From Halomarinibacterium sedimenti (GTDB lineage Bacteria; Bacteroidota; Bacteroidia; Flavobacteriales; Flavobacteriaceae), in assembly GCF_019312585.1 (NCBI RefSeq), contig NZ_JAHWDP010000001.1, forward strand, positions 868,001 through 932,000: a stretch of 64,000 bases of DNA, written 5' to 3'. The notes below the pieces were generated by a model. The model was not told where the DNA came from. It saw nothing but the letters and a program-made list of their open reading frames with translations, and ran no database searches. Made by a program: the position numbers and the translations under genes. Each line of letters starts with the position of its first letter. Within the stretch, counting starts at the first letter, position 1. Below, piece by piece: positions 8,446-16,976 of the stretch.

Positions 8446-10236
8446 TTATTGCTCTCCGTATAGGTTGTTTTCCATATCAATATCCGCCATCAATAAAGAA
8501 GCATCTATCATCATGTTTTTCACTTTCTTTCCGTTGGCAATTTCAAAGGAATAGGTAGTATACGCCCATGCCCAATCTTTTAAAACAGTTCTTTTAAAAG
8601 TAGGATATGGGTTGTCTTTTTCACCACGCATCATTTGCAGCGGGATATAAAAAGATTCCTGAGTCCCATCTTCGTAGGTTACATATAAGTCAATAGGCAT
8701 TGGCATTAAACCAATTCGCTCTAAGGTTACTTTCGTTTTACCAGCCTCTTCTGTAACGTCTTTAATGGCGTAATCAATGGTATTAGTAGTTTGGGCAAAA
8801 TCCTGTAAGTACCAATCTAACTCAAACCCAGATACTTTTTCAGCTACACGAATAAAATCGTTAGGCGTAGGATGTTTAAATGCCCATTCTTTATAATACC
8901 TTTTAATGGTTTTTTCTAGGTTTTTTTGACCAATTACATACCCTAATTGTGCCATAAAAACAGCTCCTTTGCTATACGCAGCAATGCCATAACTACGGTT
9001 AGACGCGTAACGATCTGCATGCGTTGTTAATGGTTGTTCTTGTCCGCTTGTGGCTAAATAACGATACCCACGATACGAGCCTGCCACAGGATTCGGGTTG
9101 TTTTCATGTAACACTTCATTTTCAGCTAAAGCTGAAATATAGGAGGTAAAACCTTCGTCCATCCATTCGTGTAAACTCTCGTTTGTGGCTAGCAAAAACT
9201 GAAACCAAGAATGTGCCAACTCGTGAGCCGTTACACCCACCAAGCTTTCAAACTTTCGATGTCCTGTGATAAGGGTACACATGGCATATTCCATACCACC
9301 GTCACCCCCTTGAATGACAGAATATTGCTTATAAGGATAAGGCCCAATATGTTCATTAAAGTAAGCCATTAGCTCAGCTGTTTTTGGCTGAAGGTTTTTC
9401 CAGTTTTCAAGAATATCGGGGTTATTTTTATAATAAAAGTTTAGAACAACTCCGTTAGGTCCAGGATAGATATCGTGGATATAATCTGGATCCGCGGCCC
9501 ACGTAAAATCGTGCACATTGGGCGCCACAAAGTGCCAAATTTTCTTTTTCTTTTTTACTGAAGGCTCTCCTTGAAGATAGCCTGTTCCTCCCACGACGTA
9601 TTTCTCGTCGATGGTAAGCATTACCTCAAAATCACCCCAAACTCCATGGAATTCACGTCCAATGTAAGGATCTGCATGCCACCCTTGAAAATCGTATTCG
9701 GCTAATTTAGGGTACCATTGTGTCATGGATAGTGCCACTCCTTCTTCATTGTTTCTTCCGCTTCTTCTAATTTGAATCGGAACTTGTGCGTCCCATTCCA
9801 TATAAAAAGTGGTGTTTTGTCCAGGCAAAATAGGCTGGTTTAAAGCCACTTCAAGGATGGTTCCAACGACCTCGTAAGAAAGCGCTACTCCATCTTGTGT
9901 TAGCTTTAAAGGTTTTATGAATCCAATTTCTGAAGGCGATAATTTTGAAATTCTATCGGCTACACGTGGGTCTGCATCCGAAATTGTCATCGAACGCACA
10001 TCCATTTCACTACCGGGTTGAAAGGCATTAAAATGCAAATGATAAAAAACTTTGGACAATGTATCAGGAGAATTGTTGGTGTACACCAATTCCTGAGTTC
10101 CTTTATATTGCCAATTGGTTACGTCCATATCAATGGACATTTTATAATTCACTTTTTGTTGCCAGTAAGAGGTATTATTTTGAGCAGTTACCGAAACAAC
10201 TAGTAGTAGTGCCCAAAATGCTTTAAAAAACTTCAT
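8446..10236 (-). CDS. M1 family zinc metallopeptidase (aminopeptidase N-like)
   Basis: Exported zinc aminopeptidase. 596 residues with a signal peptide (KFFKAFWALLLVVSVTAQ), the M1 beta-sandwich N-domain, and the catalytic motif HELAHSW (about residue 337) with the third zinc ligand in LHEWMDEGF, i.e. HExxH-18-E. A GGMEYA-type exopeptidase loop appears as GDGGMEYAMCT. No T9SS sorting tail is visible. Its ATG overlaps the stop of the upstream subtilase gene by one base (TAATG), so the two are translationally coupled. Probable role: peptide use together with the subtilase. Confidence 0.92.
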   Translation of the reverse strand: MKFFKAFWALLLVVSVTAQNNTSYWQQKVNYKMSIDMDVTNWQYKGTQELVYTNNSPDTLSKVFYHLHFNAFQPGSEMDVRSMTISDADPRVADRISKLSPSEIGFIKPLKLTQDGVALSYEVVGTILEVALNQPILPGQNTTFYMEWDAQVPIQIRRSGRNNEEGVALSMTQWYPKLAEYDFQGWHADPYIGREFHGVWGDFEVMLTIDEKYVVGGTGYLQGEPSVKKKKKIWHFVAPNVHDFTWAADPDYIHDIYPGPNGVVLNFYYKNNPDILENWKNLQPKTAELMAYFNEHIGPYPYKQYSVIQGGDGGMEYAMCTLITGHRKFESLVGVTAHELAHSWFQFLLATNESLHEWMDEGFTSYISALAENEVLHENNPNPVAGSYRGYRYLATSGQEQPLTTHADRYASNRSYGIAAYSKGAVFMAQLGYVIGQKNLEKTIKRYYKEWAFKHPTPNDFIRVAEKVSGFELDWYLQDFAQTTNTIDYAIKDVTEEAGKTKVTLERIGLMPMPIDLYVTYEDGTQESFYIPLQMMRGEKDNPYPTFKRTVLKDWAWAYTTYSFEIANGKKVKNMMIDASLLMADIDMENNLYGEQ

Positions 10237-11912
10237 TATCGTGACATTTTATCTGCCATAATTAAGGCATTATACAAATTCACCATTTTTCCAGATGCCG
10301 AAATATTTCCAAATTTATCTTGGTTAGATTGGTCACCTCCTAAAATTACAGTTGCAGTTGAGCTCAAACCACTATCCATTAATATTTGCTTTACTTGTTT
10401 AGCAGAAAGTGAAGGATAGTACGAACGAATCATAGCGGCAACACCTGCCACAGCTGGAGCAGCCATTGAGGTTCCTTGTAAATATTCATAAGTGTTTAAA
10501 GGGGTAGTGGACCAAATTTTTACACCAGGTGCAAATACATCCACATTACTCTTTCCATAGTTTGAAAAATTGGCAACTAACTCGCTTCCATACTTATAGT
10601 TTAATGCTCCAATGGTGATAAATGTGTCCCCCATTTCTGAAGTTTCTCCTACCTTTTGATCGTTTGGATACACTTGAATTTTATCTAAATCGAATCCTTC
10701 ATTTCCTGCGGCATTCACAATTAGCACATCTTTATCTGAAGCATATTTAATAGCATCCCAAACCCATTCTGGGCGTGGCGAATAGTATTTTCCGAAACTA
10801 GTGTTTATTACTTTTGCACCATTATCTACTGCATAACGAATGGCCAATGCGATGTCTTTATCATACTCGTCCCCATCTGGTACAGCACGAACAACCATAA
10901 TTTCAACATTGTTTGCAACACCGTCCATTCCAATACCATTTCCTCTTTTTGCAGCAATTATTCCAGCTACGTGTGTCCCGTGGCGGGCATCCTCTTTTTT
11001 AGGATCAGGACCGTCCACATCATTGTTTCCATAATATTTTGATGAAAAGTCATCAGGGTCGTCACCAAGTTTTTCACTTCTGAAGTTTTTATCCATATTA
11101 AAATGACTTTTTAAACGGCCATCGAAATACTCGATTCCATCATTAAGCTGTTTTAATACTTCAGGAACCGAATCTCCAAAACTCAACATTTGAGTAAGCA
11201 TTCCTATTTGTTGTTGCTCCGTTTCCGTTGGACTTGCAATACCATTTAAATCGGTAACAGTATAATCTTCTTTTCCTAATTTTTTTGAAATAGCATCGTG
11301 AGCAGGAGCTACTTGTCCAAGAATTTGCTCATAGCGTGCTTTGTTTGCTTGCGTTTCTCCAAATTCTTTTTCGTATTCCGCTTTTGCTCTTTTATATACT
11401 TCATAATCTGGCCGATCTGCTGCACTTATGGAAGCTTCAGATTTACCTTTAAATTTTGGTTCTAATTTTTTAATGTAACGAACATATTCCATGTTCTCTT
11501 CCACGATATTTCCAAGAAAATTCCATCCGTGGATATCGTCTACATATCCGTTTTTATCGTCATCAATTCCATTGCCAGCAATTTCATCATCATTAACCCA
11601 AATAACATCTTTTAGGTCTTCGTGTTCAACATCAATTCCACTGTCAATGACAGCCACAAGTACTTTACTATTTTTTCTTCCTTTAAGAATTTCAGTATAA
11701 GCTTTGTCGACACTCATTCCAGGAATGGTATCGCTTAACAAGTCTGCAGCACCCCAAGTTTTTGTTTCTGCTTCGGTAAGTGGAGCAGCTTTTAATGGCA
11801 AGTTATCAATGTTTGCAATTGGGGTTGAAACTATAGGGGCAACACCACCTCCGCAAGAAGAAAGTATTGTAGCTGAAGCTATAGTAAGTAAAGAAATTTT
11901 AAAAATGTTCAT
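10236..11912 (-). CDS. S8 family subtilisin-like serine protease, lipoprotein
   Basis: 558-residue lipoprotein (lipobox ILSSC, then Gly-rich). Catalytic triad: Asp in VIDSGIDVEHED (about 87), His in HGTHVAGI (about 312), Ser in GTSMAAPAVAG (about 479); the oxyanion Asn is in NAAGNEG. The Asp-His distance is about 225 residues, far longer than in subtilisin; the inserted block is charged and probably helical. It belongs to a Bacteroidota S8 subfamily with this insertion, by recall. The gene is coupled by a 1-nt overlap to the M1 aminopeptidase, giving an endo-/exopeptidase pair. Confidence 0.92.
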   Translation of the reverse strand: MNIFKISLLTIASATILSSCGGGVAPIVSTPIANIDNLPLKAAPLTEAETKTWGAADLLSDTIPGMSVDKAYTEILKGRKNSKVLVAVIDSGIDVEHEDLKDVIWVNDDEIAGNGIDDDKNGYVDDIHGWNFLGNIVEENMEYVRYIKKLEPKFKGKSEASISAADRPDYEVYKRAKAEYEKEFGETQANKARYEQILGQVAPAHDAISKKLGKEDYTVTDLNGIASPTETEQQQIGMLTQMLSFGDSVPEVLKQLNDGIEYFDGRLKSHFNMDKNFRSEKLGDDPDDFSSKYYGNNDVDGPDPKKEDARHGTHVAGIIAAKRGNGIGMDGVANNVEIMVVRAVPDGDEYDKDIALAIRYAVDNGAKVINTSFGKYYSPRPEWVWDAIKYASDKDVLIVNAAGNEGFDLDKIQVYPNDQKVGETSEMGDTFITIGALNYKYGSELVANFSNYGKSNVDVFAPGVKIWSTTPLNTYEYLQGTSMAAPAVAGVAAMIRSYYPSLSAKQVKQILMDSGLSSTATVILGGDQSNQDKFGNISASGKMVNLYNALIMADKMSR

Positions 11913-11923
11913 CTGTTTATAAA

Positions 11924-12784
11924 TTAATTAAATAGTTCGTTAAAAGTAAAAACCTGATCAAGGCGAACCCCTTTTTCGGTATGTTTTACGGTGATTATTT
12001 GATTGTGAGCATCATGCTCTAAAAATAGGTAGTACTTATTATCTGCTGCCGCATTCAGAAATTTTTCTTTTTCTGGCATAGTTAACAAAGGTCTAGTGTC
12101 ATATCCCATTACAAAGGGAAGTGGTAGATGCCCTGCAGTGGGCAACAAGTCTGCCATAAAAACGATCGTTTTTTCTTTATATTGGATATGAGGAATCATT
12201 TGTTTTTCGGTATGGCCATCGGCAAAAAAGATGCCGAAATCCAGTTCCTTTGCTTCAGAAAAATCTTGAACAGGGTCTTTTACGAAATGCAGTTGCCCAC
12301 TTTCTTCCATGGGAAGAATGTTTTCTTTTAAAAATGAAGCTTGTTCTCTTCTATTGGGTTCTGTGGCCCATTTCCAATGTCGCAGGTTGCTCCAATATTT
12401 TGCTTTTTTAAATGCGGGCTCGTAACCAGTTCGGTTTTTATTCCATTGAATACTACCTCCGCAATGATCAAAATGAAGGTGTGTTAAAAAAACATCTGTA
12501 ATATCATCTTTATGATACCCAGCATTTTTTAAAGAATCATCCAAATTGTAATCACCCCAAGGGTAGTAATAGCCAAAAAACTTATCGCTTTGCTTATTTC
12601 CCATACCATTATCAATAAGGGTAAGCCGATTGCCATTTTCAATGAGGAGGCATCGAGCCGCAATATCAATCATATTATTACTATCGGCTGGATTAGTTTT
12701 AGACCAAAGAGATTTTGGAACAACGCCAAACATGGCACCGCCGTCAAGCTTAAAATTTCCAGCTTCAATTGGAATTAATTTCAT
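11924..12784 (-). CDS. MBL-fold metallo-hydrolase
   Basis: 286-residue cytosolic protein of the metallo-beta-lactamase superfamily. The metal motif THLHFDHCGG (HxHxDH) is intact, with further ligands in FFADGHTEKQMIP and LFLEHDAH. The overall layout resembles AHL lactonase/AttM-type hydrolases with an N-terminal strand ending in LIDNGMGN. Substrate unknown; lactone or thioester hydrolysis is possible. It ends 11 nt before the subtilase start and may be first in that operon. Confidence 0.88.
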   Translation of the reverse strand: MKLIPIEAGNFKLDGGAMFGVVPKSLWSKTNPADSNNMIDIAARCLLIENGNRLTLIDNGMGNKQSDKFFGYYYPWGDYNLDDSLKNAGYHKDDITDVFLTHLHFDHCGGSIQWNKNRTGYEPAFKKAKYWSNLRHWKWATEPNRREQASFLKENILPMEESGQLHFVKDPVQDFSEAKELDFGIFFADGHTEKQMIPHIQYKEKTIVFMADLLPTAGHLPLPFVMGYDTRPLLTMPEKEKFLNAAADNKYYLFLEHDAHNQIITVKHTEKGVRLDQVFTFNELFN

Positions 12785-12991
12785 AGGAAGCGCAAATTAG
12801 CAAAACTGATACATTTTAAATATGGGTGTAGCCACTAATTTTGAAGAATTTAACAAAAACGAGCATATTATTCCCGTTTTTTTAAAAAGTATCATTTTTT
12901 TGGAGTTAAAAGGCAATAATTTGGTAATTGTAATAAATAGTTTGGGACTGTAATTAGTTTCTTCCTATTTTTAGAAAATTAAAAAATATTT

Positions 12992-14857
12992 ATGATTGAA
13001 TTAGCGGGTATCATTATTCTTGGAATTTTAGCACAATGGTTTGCTTGGAAATTTAAGATTCCTGCTATACTTCCCTTAATTCTTATAGGCTTATTAGTTG
13101 GTCCTATTGCCACTTTAATAACTCAAAATGGTCAATCTTGGATACAACCCATTTGGGATGGGAATCGGGGACTATTTCCTGGGGATAATCTATTTTCTTT
13201 TGTCTCATTAGCCATTGGAATTATTTTATTTGAAGGCGGGCTAACTTTAAAAAGAGGGGAGTTATCTAAAGTGGGTCCAGTAATAGGAAAACTTATTAGT
13301 CTTGGAGCTGCGGTTACTTTTTTTGGTGCAGGAGTAGCTGCGCACTACATTTTTGGACTTAACTGGCGAATTTCATTCTTGTTTTCGGCATTAATTATTG
13401 TTACCGGACCAACGGTTATTTCGCCCATTTTGAGAAATATTCCGTTAAAGAAAGATGTTTCTGCCGTATTAAAGTGGGAAGGAATCTTAATAGATCCCAT
13501 AGGAGCTTTAGTAGCCGTTTTAATTTTTGAATTTATTAGTATTGAAGGAGATGCAGGCTATTCTAAACAAGCATTAATAGAGTTTGGCAAGATTATTCTT
13601 ATTGGATTCTCCTTCGGAATTTCGGGAGGTTATGCTCTTTATTTTGCCATAAAAAGAAAATGGATTCCTCACTATTTACTTAATGTTGTAGCACTATCTG
13701 TTGTGTTACTCATATTTGTAGAAAGTGATGTTTTTGCACATGAGTCTGGCTTATTATCGGTTGTTGTGATGGGAATGTTTTTAGGTAATAGCGACCTTCC
13801 AAACTTAAAAGAGTTACTCTATTTTAAAGAATCTTTAAGCGTTTTATTAATTTCTATTTTATTCATTTTATTGGCAGCGAATATTTCTATTGACGATTTG
13901 CTGTTAATATATAACTGGAACACGGCCATCCTTTTGGCAGTGGTCATATTTATTTTAAGACCGATTTCCGTTTTTGCAAGTACTATAAATTCTTCATTGA
14001 AGTTAAATGAAAAACTATTTATTAGTTGGGTAGGCCCTCGTGGAATTGTAGCTGCTGGGATTGCTTCGCTGTTTGGAACAAAATTAGCTTTAAGAGGGTT
14101 CCCAGGAGCAGAGTATATTACACCGTTGGTGTTTGCAGTCGTTTTAGTTACTGTTTTGTTGAATGCAACCACTGCAAGGTTTTTTGCTTCGGTTGTTGGT
14201 GTGTTTTTAAAAACTTCGGAAGGAGTTTTAATCGTAGGAGCGTCAAAGGTATCGAGGCTTATTGCAAATTATCTTCAAAATAATGGTCGTCATGTGGTTT
14301 TAGTAGATTCAAATCAATCTAACATAGCTCAGGCTCAGGAGTTGGGTTTGGAAGCTTTTAATGCCAATATTTATGCAGCTGATCTTGCCTCGGATATCGA
14401 ATTGAGTGATGTTGGATATTTACTGGCACTTACAGGTAGTGAAGAGGTAAATAAACAAGCCATTAATCGTTTTGGTAAAATATTTGGTGAAACAGGAATT
14501 TTTAGACTCCTATCCGCAGAAGAAAAACTTCAGGGTGTTGAAGAAAGGGATTCCAAAGAGCTTTTTTCAAATACACATGATTTTACCATGCTTGAAGAAG
14601 TTGCAAGGGTGTACCCGTCTATCCAGGAGGTTCCTCTACAGTCGAAAGAACAATTTTTGAAATTGCTTTCTATTATTGAAAAAGAGAACAATACTGTGGC
14701 GTTGTTTTTAAAACTTCCCTCTGGGTTTTTAGAAATTATAAACACCCCAAAAGAAATGGAAGTTAATGAAGATAGCCAATTGGTGTATTTGGGAAAACCA
14801 TTAGATATTGAAGAACTCAATAGTGTAGCAAGAAATCAAAAGGCTGCAAAAAGGTAA
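12992..14857 (+). CDS. Cation:proton antiporter (CPA1/NhaP-like) with C-terminal RCK (TrkA-N) domain
   Basis: Membrane Na+(K+)/H+ exchanger. About 12 membrane segments cover residues 1-400, including GPTVISPILRNIPLKKD (the unwound-helix region) and WVGPRGIVAAGIASLF (the conserved GPRG...A helix of CPA1 proteins). Residues about 410 onward form a Rossmann-type RCK_N domain (GVLIVGASKVSRLIANYL, VVLVDSNQ), suggesting gating by a nucleotide. 621 residues is typical of this antiporter plus RCK layout. A small lipoprotein gene follows after 39 nt. Confidence 0.92.
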   Translation: MIELAGIIILGILAQWFAWKFKIPAILPLILIGLLVGPIATLITQNGQSWIQPIWDGNRGLFPGDNLFSFVSLAIGIILFEGGLTLKRGELSKVGPVIGKLISLGAAVTFFGAGVAAHYIFGLNWRISFLFSALIIVTGPTVISPILRNIPLKKDVSAVLKWEGILIDPIGALVAVLIFEFISIEGDAGYSKQALIEFGKIILIGFSFGISGGYALYFAIKRKWIPHYLLNVVALSVVLLIFVESDVFAHESGLLSVVVMGMFLGNSDLPNLKELLYFKESLSVLLISILFILLAANISIDDLLLIYNWNTAILLAVVIFILRPISVFASTINSSLKLNEKLFISWVGPRGIVAAGIASLFGTKLALRGFPGAEYITPLVFAVVLVTVLLNATTARFFASVVGVFLKTSEGVLIVGASKVSRLIANYLQNNGRHVVLVDSNQSNIAQAQELGLEAFNANIYAADLASDIELSDVGYLLALTGSEEVNKQAINRFGKIFGETGIFRLLSAEEKLQGVEERDSKELFSNTHDFTMLEEVARVYPSIQEVPLQSKEQFLKLLSIIEKENNTVALFLKLPSGFLEIINTPKEMEVNEDSQLVYLGKPLDIEELNSVARNQKAAKR

Positions 14858-14896
14858 AAATAAACTTAACAAAAAGGCGTTTCTTAAAAAAGACTT

Positions 14897-15121
14897 ATGA
14901 GGTTTCTATTTTCCCTACTTGTATTTTTTACCTTGCTTGTTTCTTGTAAGAAAGACGATTCTAGGTCTTGTACTATTTGCAATTCTCCAGAAACATTTGA
15001 ATTTGAAGTTTGCCGAGAAAGTAATGGAAATGCTTCGGTTAATGGAGATGACACGGGAACCAATTACGACGTTTATGTATCAGGACTTGAAGAAGCTGGG
15101 GCAACCTGTGGAGGTAATTAA
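14897..15121 (+). CDS. Small Cys-rich lipoprotein
   Basis: 74 residues with lipobox LLVSC and the mature start CKKDDS, which fits the surface-export signal known for Flavobacteriia lipoproteins. The mature part has four further cysteines (CTIC, VCRE, ATCGG), enough for two disulfides or a metal site, and the phrase NGNASVNGDDTGTNYD that I recall from related flavobacterial lipoproteins. Function unknown. It follows the antiporter and precedes a hairpin terminator. A second frame at 14919 in the same region lacks coding features. Confidence 0.75.
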   Translation: MRFLFSLLVFFTLLVSCKKDDSRSCTICNSPETFEFEVCRESNGNASVNGDDTGTNYDVYVSGLEEAGATCGGN

Positions 15122-15127
15122 AAATTA

Positions 15128-15172
15128 ATAACCCCAAGCAATCCTACTAGAACCACTTGGAGTTATTTTTCA
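15128..15172. terminator. Hairpin terminator between convergent genes
   Basis: AATAACCCCAAG (15128-15139) pairs with CTTGGAGTTATT (15156-15167) with one mismatch, followed by T5. It lies between the small lipoprotein (plus) and the Kelch lipoprotein (minus) and may serve both. Confidence 0.65.
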
Positions 15173-15185
15173 AGAAATAGTATGT

Positions 15186-16874
15186 TTAAAAATTAGGCAC
15201 GAACCAAATATCGTTTAGCAACGATGTGCCATTTTTACCACCATATATTACTATTTCTCCATCAATTGCAATACAATCAAACTCTTGACGACCTTTAAAA
15301 TCCCCAGATCCAGAATCGTCGGAGATATGTGGCTCTAGTTCTAACCAAGTTTCGCCATCATCGGTAACCCAGGCATCATTTAGAGAATCAATACTAATTC
15401 CAGTATTTGGGTCTATCCCATTTCCGCCAAAAAGCCAAAGTACATCTCCGTCACTTTGCACTTCCATAACGTGTTCAGTTCTTTCAGAAAAGGGTGCAGT
15501 TGCAGACACTAAAGTCCAATTAACACCATTGGCGGAGGACCAAATATCATTCATTCTTTCAGTACCCGTTGAGCCTCCAGTAAGAATTATTTTATCTTTA
15601 AAAACAACGGCTTGATGTCCATATCTAGGTAAAAAGCCAGCATCATCTGTTTCTAGTATCCATTCAATTTCACCATTGGCATCGGGAATTCCATTTGTAC
15701 TCCATACATCATTTTTTAATATCCCAGAGGCGCTTCCTCCAATAACATAAAGTCTATCGTAAAATACAACTGCTTGATGCTGGTGTCTGGGCGCATAATG
15801 TGTGCCCTGGCTCACATTTCCAGAATAAGGAACAAATTCCCAATTAATTCCATCGGAACTTTTATGAGCCGTACTACCATTACCGTTGAGCACCCAGATT
15901 TCATTTCTAAAAACAACCGCTTGGTGTTCTTCGCTAGGCGTAAAACCTTCGGGAGGAGCGGTATTTTCTTTCACTAAGCTCCATGTATTACCACCGTCGC
16001 TGCTATTCCAAACATCGTTATATTCTCCTCCGCTACCATCATCATTTATTGCGAGACCACCAATTATCCAAATTTTTCCATTATAATTAATCATTTGATG
16101 TCCTCTTCTACCAACTTGGTTGGCTATTGCATTACTAGAAATAAGGGTATAATTTCCATTTCCGCCAGAAGAACCATCATCTGTAGTGAATGAAAAAATA
16201 GATGAATTAACACCATTTCCAGCGGTATCTAATGCCTGTACGTACCAAAAATAGGTTGTATTAGGTAATAGCGAACCCACCGGAAGTGTTGTTCCTTGTA
16301 CACCAGCACCTATTCTTACAGGAACGTTTTCTCCAAGGTAGACATCATAAACTATAGGATCATTTTCTGGATCTGTGGCAGCTTGCCACGACAATATTGG
16401 ATCTGAAGGCACATCCATTTCATTGTCGAAAGGTGATACTAAATCAAAGGGATTAGGCGGTAAATTTTGAGCGTCTGCAGTAATAAAAGAAAAAACATTA
16501 TTACTGTTTATATTCCCTCCACCACTAATTTTTGCTTTTACATACCACTTGTATTGTGTTGTTGGTAAAAGAGGGCTTGATACGGTATAAGTATTTGTGG
16601 TTATTCCACCTTTGTGAAGTTGTGTGGGCAATGAACCGCTAGGAACTTGATCTGCCTTTTGAATGTATAAATCGTAAGTTACAGATTCGCCATTAGGACC
16701 TGTACTTTCTTCCCAAGTAAAGGTGGGCGTAAAACTCACCCCGGTTGCATTGTTAGAAACAAATAATAAATTAAAACTGGAAGGATTAACAGCGCCTTCA
16801 TTTGTATCATCTTTGCTACACGAAACTAGAACAGTTACAGAGAAAAGAAACAAGATTAATTTTGAGATTTTCAT
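15186..16874 (-). CDS. Surface lipoprotein with fibronectin-like domains and Kelch repeats
   Basis: 562-residue lipoprotein: lipobox VLVSC, then SKDD, a surface-export type signal. Two fibronectin-III/Ig-like domains cover about residues 35-130 and 140-230 (both with 'Y.W.V.A' strands: TQYKWYVKA, TYFWYVQA). Residues about 240-562 are Kelch-type beta-propeller repeats, with recurring 'RHGHQ/RYGHQAVVF', 'IWIIGG/LYVIGG' and 'NDVWSS' elements. Probably binds a ligand at the cell surface; no catalytic residues recognised. The TPR-LytTR regulator gene lies upstream on the same strand after about 100 nt. Confidence 0.85.
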   Translation of the reverse strand: MKISKLILFLFSVTVLVSCSKDDTNEGAVNPSSFNLLFVSNNATGVSFTPTFTWEESTGPNGESVTYDLYIQKADQVPSGSLPTQLHKGGITTNTYTVSSPLLPTTQYKWYVKAKISGGGNINSNNVFSFITADAQNLPPNPFDLVSPFDNEMDVPSDPILSWQAATDPENDPIVYDVYLGENVPVRIGAGVQGTTLPVGSLLPNTTYFWYVQALDTAGNGVNSSIFSFTTDDGSSGGNGNYTLISSNAIANQVGRRGHQMINYNGKIWIIGGLAINDDGSGGEYNDVWNSSDGGNTWSLVKENTAPPEGFTPSEEHQAVVFRNEIWVLNGNGSTAHKSSDGINWEFVPYSGNVSQGTHYAPRHQHQAVVFYDRLYVIGGSASGILKNDVWSTNGIPDANGEIEWILETDDAGFLPRYGHQAVVFKDKIILTGGSTGTERMNDIWSSANGVNWTLVSATAPFSERTEHVMEVQSDGDVLWLFGGNGIDPNTGISIDSLNDAWVTDDGETWLELEPHISDDSGSGDFKGRQEFDCIAIDGEIVIYGGKNGTSLLNDIWFVPNF

Positions 16875-16976
16875 AGTATTTAATTTTATGATTCACTCCA
16901 AATGTACTTGTGACAGAGCCTCCTTTAAAAAGAATGTGATGAATTACAGGAAAAACGATACGAACAACAGATTCCT

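Noticed and set aside
14919-15128. Second open frame over the small lipoprotein
   Set aside because: Out of frame with the signal-lipobox protein and without family features.
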